From Arenicola marina (taxonomy: Eukaryota; Annelida; Polychaeta; Arenicolidae), in the NCBI GenBank assembly GCA_964019135.1, contig OZ025249.1:2418001-2482000 (forward strand): 64,000 bases of DNA, in the 5' to 3' direction. The notes under the pieces are model-generated. The model was not told the DNA's origin, did not search any database, and saw nothing but the letters and a program-made list of their open reading frames with translations. Position 1 is the stretch's first letter; each line of letters opens with the position of its first letter. The position numbers and the translations under genes are program-made. This document shows, piece by piece, positions 21,350 to 36,600 of the stretch.

Positions 21350-24300
21350 CAACGTCTTTGTTTAACCAGAGTAGTAACATCTCCAGGTTCTACCTTTCTC
21401 CCTTTGCCTTTGTTTACCCAGAGTAGTAACATCTCCAGGTTCTACCTTTCTACCAACGTCTTTGTTTAACCAGAGTAGTCACATCTCCAGGTTCTACCTT
21501 TCTACCAACGTCTTTGTTTAACCAGAGTAGTCACATCTCCAGGTTCTACCTTTCTACCAACGTCTTTGTTTAACCAGAGTAGTAACATCTCCAGGTTCTA
21601 CCTTTCTACCAACGTCTTTGTTTAACCAGAGTAGTAACATCTCCAGGTTCAACCTTTCTACCAACGTCTTTGTTTAACCAGAGTAGTAACATCTCCAGGT
21701 TCTACCTTTCTCCCTTTGCCTTTGTTTAACCAGAGTAGTAACATCTCCAGGTTCTACCTTTCTACCAACGTCTTTGTTTAACCAGAGTAGTCACATCTCC
21801 AGGTTCTACCTTTCTACCAACGTCTTTGTTTAACCAGAGTAGTCACATCTCCAGGTTCTACCTTTCTCCCTTTGTCTTTGTTTAACCAGAGTAGTAACAT
21901 CTCCAGGTTCTACCTTTCTCCCTTTGTCTTTGTTTAACCAGCGTAGTAACATCTCCAGGTTGAACCTTTCTACCAACGTCTTTGTTTAACCAGAGTAGCA
22001 ACATCTCCAGGTTCTATCTTTCTACCAACGTCTTTGTTTAACCAGAGTAGTAACATCTCCAGGTTCTATCTTTCTCCCTTTGCCTTGGTTTAACCAGAGT
22101 AGCAACATATCCAGGTTCTATCTTTCTACCAACGTCTTTGTTTAACCAGAGTAGTCACATCTCCAGGTTCTACCTTTCTACCAACGTCTTTGTTTAACCA
22201 GAGTAGTAACATCTCCAGGTTCTACCTTTCTCCCTTTGTCTTTGTTTAACCAGAGTAGTAACATCTCCAGGTTCTACCTTTCTACCAACGTCTTTGTTTA
22301 ACCAGAGTAGTAACATCTCCAGGTTCTACCTTTCTCCCTTTGTCTTTGTTTAACCAGAGTAGTAACATCTCCAGGTTCTACCTTTCTCCCTTTGTCTTTG
22401 TTTAACCAGAGTAGTAACATCTCCAGGTTTTACCTTTCTACCAACGTCTTTGTTTAACCAGAGTAGTCACATCTCCAGGTTCTACCTTTCTCCCTTTGCC
22501 TTTGTTTAACCAGAGTAGTAACATCTCCAGGTTCTACCTTTCTACCAACGTCTTTGTTTAACCAGAGTAGTAACATCTCCAGGTTCTACCTTGCTACCAA
22601 CGTCTTTGTTTAACCAGAGTAGTAACATCTTCAGGTTCTACCTTTCTACCAACGTCTTTGTTTAACCAGAGTAGTAACATCTCCAGGTTCTACCTTTCTC
22701 CCTTTGTCTTTGTTTAACCAGAGTAGTAACATCTCCAGGTTCTACCTTTCTACCAACGTCTTTGTTTAACCAGAGTAGTAACATCTCCAGGTTCTACCTT
22801 TCTCCCTTTGTCTTTCTTTAACCAGAGTAGTAACATTTCCAGGTTCTACCTTTCTACCAACGCCTTTGTTTAACCAGAGTAGTAACATTTCCAGGTTCTA
22901 CCTTTCTCCCTTTGTCTTTGTTTAACCAGAGTAGTAACATCTCCAGGTTCTACCTTTCTCCCTTTGCCTTTGTTTAACCAGAGTAGTAACATTTCCAGGT
23001 TCTACCTTTCTACCAACGTCTTTGTTTAACCAGAGTAGTCACATCTCCAGGTTCTACCTTTCTACCAACGTCTTTGTTTAACCAGGGTAGTCACATCTCC
23101 AGGTTCTACCTTTCTACCAACGTCTTTGTTTAACCAGAGTAGTAACATCTCCAGGTTCTACCTTTCTACCAACGTCTTTGTTTAACCAGAGTAGTAACAT
23201 CTCCAGGTTCAACCTTTCTACCAACGTCTTTGTTTAACCAGAGTAGTAACATCTCCAGGCTCTACCTTCCTCCCTTTGCCTTTGTTTAACCAGAGTAGTA
23301 ACATCTCCAGGTTCTACCTTTCTACCAACGTCTTTGTTTAACCAGAGTAGTCACATCTCCAGGTTCTACCTTTCTACCAACGTCTTTGTTTAACCAGAGT
23401 AGTCACATCTCCAGGTTCTACCTTTCTCCCTTTGTCTTTGTTTAACCAGAGTAGTAACATCTCCAGGTTCTACCTTTCTCCCTTTGTCTTTGTTTAACCA
23501 GCGTAGTAACATCTCCAGGTTGAACCTTTCTACCAACGTCTTTGTTTAACCAGAGTAGTCACATCGCCAGGTTCTATCTTTCTACCAAAGTCTTTGTTTA
23601 ACCAGAGTAGTAACATCTCCAGGTTCTATCTTTCTCCCTTTGCCTTTGTTTAACCAGAGTAGCAACATATCCAGGTTCTATCTTTCTACCAACGTCTTTG
23701 TTTAACCAGAGTAGTCACATCTCCAGGTTCTACCTTTCTACCAACGTCTTTGTTTAACCAGAGTAGTAACATCTCCAGGTTCTACCTTTCTCCCTTTGTC
23801 TTTGTTTAACCAGAGTAGTAACATCTCCAGGTTCTACCTTTCTACCAACGTCTTTGTTTAACCAGAGTAGTAACATCTCCAGGTTCTACCTTTCTCCCTT
23901 TGTCTTTGTTTAACCAGAGTAGTAACATCTCCAGGTTCTACCTTTCTCCCTTTGTCTTTGTTTAACCAGAGTAGTAACATCTCCAGGTTTTACCTTTCTA
24001 CCAACGTCTTTGTTTAACCAGAGTAGTCACATCTCCAGGTTCTACCTTTCTCCCTTTGCCTTTGTTTAACCAGAGTAGTAACATCTCCAGGTTCTACCTT
24101 TCTACCAACGTCTTTGTTTAACCAGAGTAGTAACATCTCCAGGTTCTACCTTTCTACCAACGTCTTTGTTTAACCAGAGTAGTAACATCTTCAGGTTCTA
24201 CCTTTCTACCAACGTCTTTGTTTAACCAGAGTAGTAACATCTCCAGGTTCTACCTTTCTCCTTTTGTCTTTGTTTAACCAGAGTAGTAACATCTCCAGGT
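21350..24300. repeat. 1560-bp-period duplication (30 units) in the satellite
   Basis: The block ~21350-22740 is repeated at ~22910-24300. The rare GCGTAGTAAC variant at 21941 recurs at 23501, 1560 bp or 30 x 52 later, and the order of subtypes around it is the same. Confidence 0.75.
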
Positions 24301-24659
24301 TCTACCTTTCTCCCTTTGTCTTTGTTTAACCAGAGTAGTAACATCTTCAGGTTCTACCTTTCTACCAACGTCTTTGTTTAACCAGAGTAGTAACATCTCC
24401 AGGTTCTACCCTTCTCCCTCTGCCTTTGTTTAACCAGAGTAGCAACATCTCCAGGTTCTACCTTTCTACCAACGTCTTTGTTTAACCAGAGTAGTAACAT
24501 CTCCAGGTTCTACCTTTCTCCCTCTGCCTTTGTTTAACCAGAGTAGCAACATCTCCAGGTTCTACCTTTCTACCAACGTCTTTGTTTAACCAGAGTAGTA
24601 ACATCTTCAGGTTCTACCTTTCTACCAACGTCTTTGTTTAACCAGAGTAGTAACATCTC

Positions 24660-26060
24660 CAGGTTCTACCTTTCTCCCTTTGCCTTTGCTTAACCAGAGT
24701 AGCAACATCTCCAGGTTCTATCTTTCTACCAACGTCTTTGTTTAACCAGAGTAGTAACATCTCCAGGTTCTATCCTTCTCCCTTTGCCTTTGTTTAACCA
24801 GAGTAGCAACATCTCCAGGTTCTATCTTTCTACCAACGTCTTTGTTTAACCAGAGTAGTAACATCTCCAGGTTCTACCTTTCTACCAACGTCTTTGTTTA
24901 ACCAGAGTAGTAACATCTCCAGGTTCTACCTTTCCCCCTTTTGTCTTTCTTTAACCAGAGTAGTAACATTTCCAGGTTCTACCTTTCTACCAACGTCTTT
25001 GTTTAACCAGAGTAGTAACATTTCCAGGTTCTACCTTTCTCCCTTTGTCTTTGTTTAACCAGAGTAGTAACATCTCCAGGTTCTACCTTTCTCCCTTTGC
25101 CTTTGTTTAACCACAGTAGGAACATTTCCAGGTTCTACCTTTCTACCAACGTCTTTGTTTAACCAGAGTAGTAACATCTCCAGGTTCTACCTTACTACCA
25201 ACGTCTTTGTTTAACCAGAGTAGTAACATCTCCAGGTTCTACCTTTCTACCAACGTCTTTGTTTAACCAGAGTAGTCACATCTCCAGGTTCTACCTTTCT
25301 CCCTTTGCCTTTGTTTAACCAGAGTAGTAACATCTCCAGGTTCTACCTTTCTCCCTTTGTCTTTGTTTAACCAGAGTAGTAACATCTCCAGGTTCTACCT
25401 TTCTCGCTTTGTCTTTGTTTAACCAGAGTAGTAACATCTTCAGGTTCTACCTTTCTACCAACGTCTTTGTTTAACCAGAGTAGTAACATCTCCAGGTTCT
25501 ACCTTTCTCCCTTTGCCTTTGTTTAACCAGAGTAGCAACATCTCCAGGTTCTATCTTTCTACCAACGTCTTTGTTTAACCAGAGTAGTAACATCTCCAGG
25601 TTCTATCCTTCTCCCTTTGCCTTTGTTTAACCAGAGTAGCAACATCTCCAGGTTCTATCTTTCTACCAACGTCTTTGTTTAACCAGAGTAGTAACATCTC
25701 CAGGTTCTACCTTTCTACCAACGTCTTTGTTTAACCAGAGTAGTAACATCTCCAGGTTCTACCTTTCTCCCTTTGTCTTTCTTTAACCAGAGTAGTGACA
25801 TTTCCAGGTTCTACTTTTCTACCAACGTCTTTGTTTAACCAGAGTAGTAACATTTCCAGGTTCTCCCTTTCTCCCTTTGTCTTTGTTTAACCAGAGTAGT
25901 AACATCTCCAGGTTCTACCTTTCTCCCTTTCCCTTTGTTTAACCAGAGTAGGAACATTTCCAGGTTCTACCTTTCTACCAACGTCTTTGTTTAACCAGAG
26001 TAGTAACATCTCCAGGTTCTACCTTACTACCAACGTCTTTGTTTAACCAGAGTAGTAACA
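24660..26060. repeat. 832-bp-period duplication (16 units) in the satellite
   Basis: CTTACTA at 25191 recurs at 26023 (832 = 16 x 52). TATCCTTCTC at 24771 recurs at 25604 (833). The extra base is the TTCCCCCTTTTGTC insertion near 24935, present only in the first copy. Confidence 0.7.
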
Positions 26061-27079
26061 TCTCCAGGTTCTACCTTTCTCCCTTTGTCTTTGTTTAACT
26101 AGAGTAGTAACATCTCCAGGTTCAACCTTTCTACCAACGTCTTTGTTTAACCAGAGTAGTAACATCTCCAGGTTCTACCTTTCTCCCTTTGCCTTTGTTT
26201 AACCAGAGTAGTAACATCTCCAGGTTCAACCTTTCTACCAACGTCTTTGTTTAACCAGAGTAGTAACATCTCCAGGTTCTACCTTTCTACCAACGTCTTT
26301 GTTTAACCAGAGTAGTCACATCTCCAGGTTCTACCTTTCTCCCTTTGTCTTTGTTTAACCAGAGTAGTAACATCTCCAGGTTCTACCTTTCTACCAACGT
26401 CTTTGTTTAACTAGAGTAGTAACATCTCCAGGTTCTACCTTTCTACCAACGTCTTTGTTTAACCAGAGTAGTAACATCTCCAGGTTCTACTTTTCTCCCT
26501 TTGCCTTTGTTTAACCAGAGTAGTAACATCTCCAGGTTCTACCTTTCTACCAACGTCTTTGTTTCACCAGAGTAGTAACATCTCCAGGTTCTACCTTTCT
26601 CCCTTGGTCTTTGTTTAACCAGAGTAGTCACATCTCCAGGTTCTACCTTTCCACCAACGTCTTTGTTTAACCAGAGTAGTAACATCTCCAGGTTCTACCT
26701 TTCTCCCTTTGTCTTTGTTTAACCAGAGTAGTCACATCTCCAGGTTCTACCTTTCTACCAACGTCTTTGTTTAACCAGAGTAGTAACATCTCCAGGTTCT
26801 ACCTTTCTCCCATTGTCTTTGTTTAACCAGAGTAGTCACATCTCCAGGTTCTACCTTTCCACCAACGTCTTTGTTTAACCAGAGTAGTAACATCTCCAGG
26901 TTCTACCTTTCTCCCTTTGTCTTTGTTTGACCAGAGTAGTAACATCTCCAGGTTCTACCTTTCTCCCTTTGTCTTTGTTTAACCAGAGTAGTCACATCTC
27001 CAGGTTCTACCTTTCTACCAACGTCTTTGTTTAACCAGAGTAGTAACATCTCCAGGTTCTACCTTTCTCCCTTTGTCTT

Positions 27080-30000
27080 TGTTTAACCAGAGTAGTCACA
27101 TCGCCAGGTTCTACCTTTCTCCCTTTGTCTTTGTTTCACCAGAGTAGTCACATCTCCAGGTTCTACCTTTGCACCAACGTCTTTGTTTAACCAGAGTAGT
27201 AACATCTCCAGGTTCTACCTTTCTACCAACGTCTTTGTTTAACCAGAGTAGTGACATATCCAGGTTCTATCTTTCTACCAACGTCTTTGTTTAACCAGAG
27301 TAGTAACATCTCCAGGTTCTACCTTTCTCCCTTTGCCTTTGTTTAACCAGAGTAGTAACATCTCCAGGTTCTACCTTTCTCCCTTTGCCTTTGTTTAACC
27401 AGAGTAGTAACATCTCCAGGTTCTACCTTTCTACCAACGTCTTTGTTTAACCAGAGTAGTAACATCTCCAGGTTCTACCTTTCTACCAACGTCTTTGTTT
27501 AACCAGAGTAGTAACATCTCCAGGTTCTACCTTTCTCCCTTTGCCTTTGTTTAACCAGAGTAGTAACATCTTCAGGTTCTACCTTTCTACCAACGTCTTT
27601 GTTTAACCAGAGTAGTAACATCTTCAGGTTCGACCTTTCTACCAACGTCTTTGTTGAACCAGAGTAGTCACGTCTCCAGGTTCTACCTTTCTACCAACGT
27701 CTTTGTTTAACCAGAGTAGTAACATCTCCAGGTTCTACCTTTCTTCCAACGTCTTTGTTTAACCAGAGTAGTCACATCTCTAGGTTCTACCTTTCTACCA
27801 ACGTCTTTGTTTAACCAGAGGAGTAACATCTCCAGGTTCAACCTTTCTACCAACGTCTTTGTTTAACCAGAGTAGTAACATCCCCAGGTTCTACCTTTCT
27901 CCCTTTGCCTTTGTTTAACCAGAGTAGTCACATCTCCAGGTTCTACCTTTCTACCAACGACTTTGTTTAACCAGAGTAGTAACATTATCCAGGTTCAACC
28001 TTTCTACCAACGTCTTTGTTTAACCAGAGTAGTAACATTTCCAGGTTCTACCTTTCTACCAACGTCTTTGTTTAACCAGAGTAGTAACATCTCCAGGTTC
28101 TACCTTTCTCCCTTTGCCTTTGTTTAACCAGAGTAGTAACATTTCCAGGTTCTACCTTTCTACCAACGTCTTTGTTTAACCAGAGTAGTAGCATCTCCAG
28201 GTTCAACCTTTCTACCAACGTCTTTGTTTAACCAGAGTAGCAACATCTCCAGGTTCTACCTATCTCTCTTTGTCTTTGTTTAACCAGAGTAATAACATCT
28301 CCAGGTTCTACCTTTCTACCAACGTCTTTGTTTAACCAGAGTAGTAACATCTCCAGGTTCTACCTTTCTCCCTTTGCCTTTGTTTAACCAGAGTAGTAAC
28401 ATCTCCAGGTTCTACCTTTCTACCAACGTCTTTGTTTAACCAGAGTAGTAACATCTCCAGGTTCTACCTTTCTACCAACGTCTTTGTTTAACCAGAGTAG
28501 TCACATCTCCAGGTTCTACCTTTCTCCCTTTGCCTTTGTTTAACCAGAGTAGTAACATCTCCAGGTTCTAACGTTCTCCCTTTGCCTTTGTTTAACCAGA
28601 GTAGTAACATTTCCAGGTTCTACCTTTCTACCAACGTCTTTGTTTAACCAGAGTAGTAACATTTCCAGGTTCTACCTTTCTCCCTTTGTCTTTGTTTAAC
28701 CAGAGTAGTAACATCTCCAGGTTCTACCTTTCTCCCTTTGCCTTTGTTTAACCAGAGTAGGAACATTTCCAGGTTCAACCTTTCTACCAACGTCTTTGTT
28801 TAACCAGAGTAGTAACATCTCCAGGTTCTACCTTTCTCCCTTTGCCTTTGTTTAACCAGAGTAGTAACATCTCCAGGTTCAACCTTTCTACCAACGTCTT
28901 TGTTTAACCAGAGTAGTAACATCTCCAGGTTCTACCTTTCTACCAACGTCTTTGTTTAACCAGAGTAGTAACATCTCCAGGTTCTACCTTTCTCCCTTTG
29001 TCTTTGTTTAACCAGAGTAGTAACATCTCCAGGTTCTACCTTTCTACCAACGTCTTTGTTTAACCAGAGTAGTAACATCTCCAGGTTCTACCTTTCTACC
29101 AACGTCTTTGTTTAACCAGAGTAGTAACATCTCCAGGTTCTACCTTTCTACCAACGTCTTTGTTTAACCAGAGTAGTAACATCTCCAGGTTCTACCTTTC
29201 TCCCTTTGCCTTTGTTTAACCAGAGTAGTAACATCTCCAGGTTCTACCTTTCTACCAACGTCTTTGTTTAACCAGAGTAGTAACATCTCCAGGTTCTACC
29301 TTTCTCCCTTTGTCTTTGTTTAACCAGAGTAGTCACATCTCCAGGTTCTACCTTTGCACCAACGTCTTTGTTTAACCAGAGTAGTAACATCTCCAGGTTC
29401 TACCTTTCTCCCTTTGTCTTTGTTTAACCAGAGTAGTCACATCTCCAGGTTCTACCTTTCTACCAACGTCTTTGTTTAACCAGAGTAGTCACATCTCCAG
29501 GTTCTACCTTTCCACCAACGTCTTTGTTTAACCAGAGTAGTAACATCTCCAGGTTCTACCTTTCTACCAACGTCTTTGTTTAACCAGAGTAGTAACATCT
29601 CCAGGTTCTACCTTTCTCCCTTTGTCTTTGTTTAACCAGAGTAGTAACATCTCCAGGTTCTACCTTTCTCCCTTTGTCTTTGTTTAACCAGAGTAGTCAC
29701 ATCGCCAGGTTCTACCTTTCTCCCTTTGTCTTTGTTTAACCAGAGTAGTCACATCTCAAGGTTCTACCTTTGCACCAACGTCTTTGTTTAACCAGAGTAG
29801 TAACATCTCCAGGTTCTACCTTTCTACCAACGTCTTTGTTTAACCAGAGTAGTGACATATCCAGGTTCTATCTTTCTACCAACGTCTTTGTTTAACCAGA
29901 GTAGTAACATCTCCAGGTTCTACCTTTCTCCCTTTGCCTTTGTTTAACCAGAGTAGTAACATCTCCAGGTTCTACCTTTCTCCCTTTGCCTTTGTTTAAC

Positions 30001-30630
30001 CAGAGTAGTAACATTTCCAGGTTCTACCTTTCTACCAACGTCTTTGTTTAACCAGAGTAGTAACATCTCCAGGTTCTACCTTTCTACCAACGTCTTTGTT
30101 TAACCAGAGTAGTAACATCTCCAGGTTCTACCTTTCTCCCTTTGCCTTTGTTTAACCAGAGTAGTAACATCTTCAGGTTTTACCTTTCTACCAACGTCTT
30201 TGTTTAACCAGACTAGTAACATCTTCAGGTTCGACCTTTCTACCAACGTCTTTGTTTAACCAGAGTAGTCACATCTCCAGGTTCTACCTTTCTACCAACG
30301 TCTTTGTTTAACCAGAGTAGTCACATCTCCAGGTTTTACCTTTCTACCAACGTCTTTGTTTAACCAGAGTAGTCACATCTCTAGGTTCTACCTTTCCAGC
30401 AACGTCTTTGTTTAACCAGAGGAGTAACATCTCCAGGTTCAACCTTTCTACCAACGTCTTTGTTTAACCAGAGTAGTAACATCTCCAGGTTCTACCTTTC
30501 TCCCTTTGCCTTTGTTTAACCAGAGTAGTCACATCTCCAGGTTCTACCTTTCTACCAACGACTTTGTTTAACCGGAGTAGTAACATTATCCAGGTTCAAC
30601 CTTTCTACCAACGTCTTTGTTTAACCAGAG
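27080..30630. repeat. ~2600-bp-period duplication (50 units) in the satellite
   Basis: GTGACATATC at 27251 recurs at 29852, and the one-base-longer AACATTATCCAGG near 27983 recurs near 30586. The repeated blocks are about 27080-28030 and 29680-30630. The period is 50 x 52 plus the one inserted base. Confidence 0.72.
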
Positions 30631-30679
30631 TAGTAACATCTCCAGGTTCTACCTTTCTCCCTTTGCCTTTGTTTAACCA

Positions 30680-33600
30680 GAGTAGTAACATCTCCAGGTT
30701 CTACCTTTCTCCCTTTGCCTTTGTTTAACCAGAGTAGTAACATCTCCAGGTTCTACCTTTCTACCAACGTCTTTGTTTAACCAGAGTAGTAACATCTCCA
30801 GGTTCTACCTTTCTACCAACGTCTTTGTTTAACCAGAGTAGTCACATCTCCAGGTTCTACCTTTCTCCCTTTGCCTTTGTTTAACCAGAGTAGTAACATC
30901 TCCAGGTTCTACCTTTCTCCCTTTGCCTTTGTTTAACCAGAGTAGTAACATCTCCAGGTTCTACCTTTCTCCCTTTGCCTTTGTTTAACCAGAGTAGTAG
31001 CATTTCCAGGTTCTACCTTTCTCCCTTTTTCTTTGTTTAACCAGAGTAGTAACATCTCCAGGTTCTACCTTTCTACCAACGTCTTTGTTTAACCAGAGTA
31101 GTCACATCTCCAGGTTCTACCTTTCTCCCTTTGCCTTTGTTTAACCAGAGTAGTAACATCTCCAGGTTCTACCTTTCTCCCCTTGTCTTTGTTTAACCAG
31201 AGTAGTAACATCTCCAGGTTCTACCTTTCTACCAACGTCTTTGTTTAACCAGAGTAGTAACATCTCCAAGTTCTACCTTTCTCCCTTTGCCTTTGTTTAA
31301 CCAGAGTAGTAACATCTCCAGGTTCTACCTTTCTACCAACGTCCCTTGTTTAACCAGATTAGTAACATCTTCAGGTTCAACCTTTCTACCAACGTCTTTG
31401 TTTAACCAGAGTAGTCACATCTCCAGGTTCTACCTTTCTACCAACGTCTTTGTTTAACCAGAGTAGTCACATCTCCAGGTTCTACCTTTCTACCAACGTC
31501 TTTGTTTAACCAGAGTAGTAACATCTCCAGGTTCTACCTTTCTACCAACGTCTTTGTTTAACCAGAGTAGTAACATCTCCAGGTTCAACCTTTCTACCAA
31601 CGTCTTTGTTGAACCAGAGTAGTAACATCTCCAGGTTCTACCTTTCTCCCTTTGCCTTTGTTTAACCAGAGTAGTAACATCTCCAGGTTCTACCTTTCTA
31701 CCAACGTCTTTGTTTAACCAGAGTAGTAACATCTACAGGTTCAACCTTTCTACCAACGTCTTTGTTTAACCAGAGTAGTAATATCTCCAGGTTCTACCTT
31801 TCTACCAACGTCTTTGTTTAACCAGAGTAGTCACATCTCCAGGTTCTACCTTTCTACAAACGTCTTTGTTTAACCAGAGCAGTAACATCTCCAGGTTCAA
31901 CCTTTCTACCAACGTCTTTGTTTAACCAGAGTAGTCACATCTCCTGGTTCTCCCTTTCTACCAACGTCTTTGTTTAACCAGAGTAGTAACATCTCCAGGT
32001 TCTACCTTTCTACCAACGTCTTTGTTTAACCAGAGTAGTCACATCTCCAGGTTCTACCTTTCTCCCTTTGCCTTTGTTTAACCAGAGTAGTAACATCTCC
32101 AGGTTCTACCTTTCTACCAACGTCTTTGTTTAACCAGAGTAGTAACATCTCCAGGTTCTACCTTTCTCCCTTTGTCTTTGTTTAACCAGAGTAGTCACAT
32201 CTCCAGGTTCTACCTTTCCACCAACGTCTTTGTTTAACCAGAGTAGTAACATCTCCAGGTTCTACCTTTCTCCCTTTGTCTTTGTTTAACCAGAGTAGTC
32301 ACATCTCCAGGTTCTACCTTTCCACCAACGTCTTTGTTTAACCAGAGTAGTAACATCTCCAGGTTCTACCTTTCTCCCTTTGTCTTTGTGTAACCAGAGA
32401 AGTAACATCTCCAGGTACTACCTTTCTCCCTTTGTCTTTGTTTAACCAGAGTAGTCACATCGCCAGGTTCTACCTTTCTCCCTTTGTCTTTGTTTAACCA
32501 GAGTAGTCACATCTCCAGCTTCTACCTTTGCACCAACGTCTTTGTTTAACCAGAGTAGTAACATCTCCAGGTTCTACCTTTCTACCAACGTCTTTGTTTA
32601 ACCAGAGTAGTAACATCTCCAGGTTCTACCTTTCTACCAACGTCTTTGTTTAACCAGAGTAGTAACATCTCCAGGTTCTACCATTCTCCCTTTGTCTTTG
32701 TTTAACCAGAGTAGTCACATCGCCAGGTTCAACCTTTCTCCCTTTGTCTTTGTTTAACCAGAGTAGTCACATCTCCAGGTTCTACCTTTGCACCAACGTC
32801 TTTGTTTAACAAGAGTAGTAACATCTCCAGGTTCTACCTTCGCACCAACGCCTTTGTTTAACCAGAGTAGTAACATCTCCAGGTTCTACCTTTCTCCCTT
32901 TGCCTTTGTTTAACCAGAGTAGTAACATCTCCAGGTTCTACCTTTCTACCAACGTCTTTGTTTAACCAGAGTAGTAACATCTCCAGGTTCTACCTTTCTA
33001 CCAACGTCTTTGTTTAACCAGAGTAGTCACATCTCCAGGTTCTACCTTCCTCCCTTTGCCTTTGTTTAACCAGAGTAGTAACATCTCCAGGTTCTACCTT
33101 TCTCCCTTTGCCTTTGTTTAACCAGAGTAGTAACATCTCCAGGTTCTACCTTTCTACTAACGTCTTTGTTTAATCAGAGTAGTAACATCTCCAAGTTCTA
33201 CCTTTCTCCCTTTGCCTTTGTTTAACCAGATTAGTAACATCTTCAGGTTGAACCTTTCTACCAACGTCTTTGTTTAACCAGAGTAGTCACATCTCCAGGT
33301 TCTACCTTTCTACCAACGTCTTTGTTTAACCAGAGTAGTCACATCTCCAGGTTCTACCTTTCTACCAACGTCTTTGTTTAACCAGAGTAGTAACATCTCC
33401 AGGTTCTACCTTTCTACCAACGTCTTTGTTTAACCAGAGTAGTAACATCTCCAGGTTCAACCTTTCTACCAACGTCTTTGTTTAACCAGAGTAGTAACAT
33501 CTCCAGGTTCTACCTTTCTCCCTTTGCCTTTGTTTAACCAGAGTAGTCACATCTCCAGGTTCTACCTTTCTACCAACGTCTTTGTTTAACCAGAGTAGTA

Positions 33601-36600
33601 ACATCTACAGGTTCAACCTTTCTACCAACGTCTTTGTTTAACCAGAGTAGTAACATCTCCAGGTTCTACCTTTCTACCAACGTCTTTGTTTAACCAGAGT
33701 AGTCACATCTCCAGGTTCTACCTTTCTACCAACGTCTTTGTTTAGCCAGAGTAGTAACATCTCCAGGTTCAACCATTCTACCAACGTCTTTGTTTAACCA
33801 GAGTAGTAACATCTCCAGGTTCTACCTTTCTACCAACGTCTTTGTTTAACCAGCGTAGTAACATCTCCAGGTTCTACCTTTCTACCAACGTCTTTGTTTA
33901 ACCAGAGTAGTCACATCTCCAGGTTCTACCTTTCTCCCTTTGCCTCTGTTTAACCAGAGTAGTAACATCTCCAGGTTCTACCTTTCTACCAACGTCTTTG
34001 TTTAACCAGAGTAGTAACATCTCCAGGTTCTACCTTTCTCCCTTTGTCTTTGTTTAACCAGAGTAGTCACATCTCCAGGTTCTACCTTTCCACCAACGTT
34101 TTTGTTTAACCAGAGCAGTAACATCTCCAGATTCTACCTTTCTCCCTTTGTCTTTGTTTAACCAGAGTAGTCACATCTCCAGGTTCTACCTTTCTACCAA
34201 CGTCTTTGTTTAACCAGAGCAGTAACATCTCCAGGTTCTACCTTTCTCCCTTTGTCTTTGTTTAACCAGAGTAGTCACATCTCCAGGTTCTACCTTTCCA
34301 CCAACGTCTTTGTTTAACCAGAGTAGTAACATCACCAGGTTCTACCTTTCTCCCTTTGTCTTTGTTTAACCAGAGTAGTAACATCTCCAGGTACTACCTT
34401 TCTCCCTTTGTCTTTGTTTAACCATAGTAGTCACATCGCCAGGTTCTACCTTTCTCCCTTTGTGTTTGTTTAACCAGAGTAGCCACATCTCCAGATTCTA
34501 CCTTTGCACCAACGTCTTTGTTTAACCAGAGTAGTAACATCTCCAGGTTCTACCTTTCTACCAACGTCTTTGTTTAACCAGAGTCGTAACATCTCCAGGT
34601 TCTACCTTTCTCCCTTTGTCTTTGTTTAACCAGAGTAGTCACATCGCCAGGTTCTACCTTTCTCCCTTTGTCTTTGTTTAACCAGAGTAGTCACATCTCC
34701 AGGTTCTACCTTTGCACCAACGTCTTTGTTTAACAAGAGTAGTAACATCTCCAGGTTCTACCTTTGTACCAACGTCTTTGCTTAACCAGAGTGGTAACAT
34801 CTCCAGGTTCTACCTTTCTACCAACGTCTTTGTTTAACCAGAGTAGTGACATATCCAGGTTCTATCTTTCTACCAACGTCTTTGTTTAACCAGAGTAGTA
34901 ACATCTCCAGGTTCTACCTTTCTCCCTTTGCCTTTGTTTAACCAGAGTAGCAACATCTCCAGGTTCTACCTTTCTCCCTTTGCCTTTGTTTAACCAGAGT
35001 AGTAACATTTCCAGGTTCTACCTTTCTACCAACGTCTTTGTTTAACCAGAGTAGTAACATCTCCAGGTTCTACCTTTCTACCAACGTCTTTGTTTAACCA
35101 GAGTAGTAACATCTCCAGGTTCTACCTTTCTCCCTTTGCCTTTGTTTAACCAGAGTAGTAACATCTTTAGGTTCTACCTTTCTACCAACGTCTTTGTTTA
35201 ACCAGAGTAGTAACATCTTCAGGTTCAACCTTTCTACCAACGTCTTTGTTTAACCAGAGTAGTCACATCTCCAGGTTCTACCTTTCTACCAACGTCTTTG
35301 TTTAACCAGAGTAGTCACATCTCCAGGTTCTACCTTTCTACCAACGTCTTTGTTTAACCAGAGTAGTCACATCTCTAGGTTCTACCTTTCTACCAACGTC
35401 TTTGTTTAACCAGAGTAGTAACATCTCCAGGTTCAACCTTTCTACCAACGTCATTGTTTAACCAGAGTAGTAACATCTCCAGGTTCTACCGTTCCCCCTT
35501 TGTCTTTGTTTAACCAGAGCAGGAACATCTCCAGGTTCAACCTTTCTACCAACGCCTTTGTTGAACCAGAGTAGTCACATCCCCAGGTTCTACCTTTCTA
35601 CCAACGTCTTTGTTTAGCCAGAGTAGTAACATCTCCAGGTTCTACCTTTCTACCAACGTCTTTGTTTAACCAGAGTAGCAACATCTTCAGATTCTACTTT
35701 TCTACCAGCGTCTTTGTTTAACCAGAGTAGTAACATCTCCAGGTTCTACCTTTCTACCAATGTCTTTGTTTAACCAGAGTAGTAACATCTCCATGTTCTA
35801 CCTTTCTACCAACGTTTTTGTTTGACCAGAGTAGTAACATCTCCAGGTTCTACCTGTCTACCAACGTCTTTGTTTAACCAGAGTAGTAACATCTCCAGGT
35901 TCTACCTTTCACCCTTTGCCTTTGTTTAACGAGAGTAGTAACATCTCCAGGTTCAACCTTTCTACCAACGTCTTTGTTTAACCAGAGTAGTAACATCTCC
36001 AGGTTCTACCTTTCTACCAACGTCTTTGTTTAACCAGAGTAGTAACATCTCCAGGTTCTACCTTTCTCCCTTTGTCTTTGTTTAACCAGAGTAGTGACAT
36101 CTCCAGGTTCTACCTTTCTCCCTTTGTCTTTGTTTAACCAGAGTAGTAACATCTCCAGGTTCTACCTTTCTACCAACGTCTTTGTTTAACCAGAGTAGTA
36201 ACATCTCCAGGTTCTACCTTTCTCCCTTTGTCTTTGTTTAACCAGAGTAGTAACATATCCAGGTTCTACCTTTCTACCAACGTCTTTGTTTAACCAGAGT
36301 AGTCACATCTCCAGGTTCTACCTTTCTCCCTTTGCCTTTGTTTAACCAGAGTAGTAACATCTCCAGGTTCTACCTTTCTACCAACGTCTTTGTTTAACCA
36401 GAGTAGTAACATCTCCAGGTTCTACCTTTCTACCAACGTCTTTGTTTAACCAGAGTAGTAACATCTCCAGGTTCTACCTTTCTCCTTTTGTCTTTGTTTA
36501 ACCAGAGTAGTCACATCTCCAGGTTCTACCTTTCCACCAACGTCTTTGTTTAACCAGAGTAGTAACATCTCCAGGTTCTACCTTTCTCCCTTTGTCTTTG

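Noticed and set aside
31490..31732. 80-residue minus-strand frame, identical at 39811 and 48132, as a conserved gene family
   Set aside because: The identity comes from the 8321-bp higher-order repeat. The frame is a rotation through the 52-bp unit with no domain.
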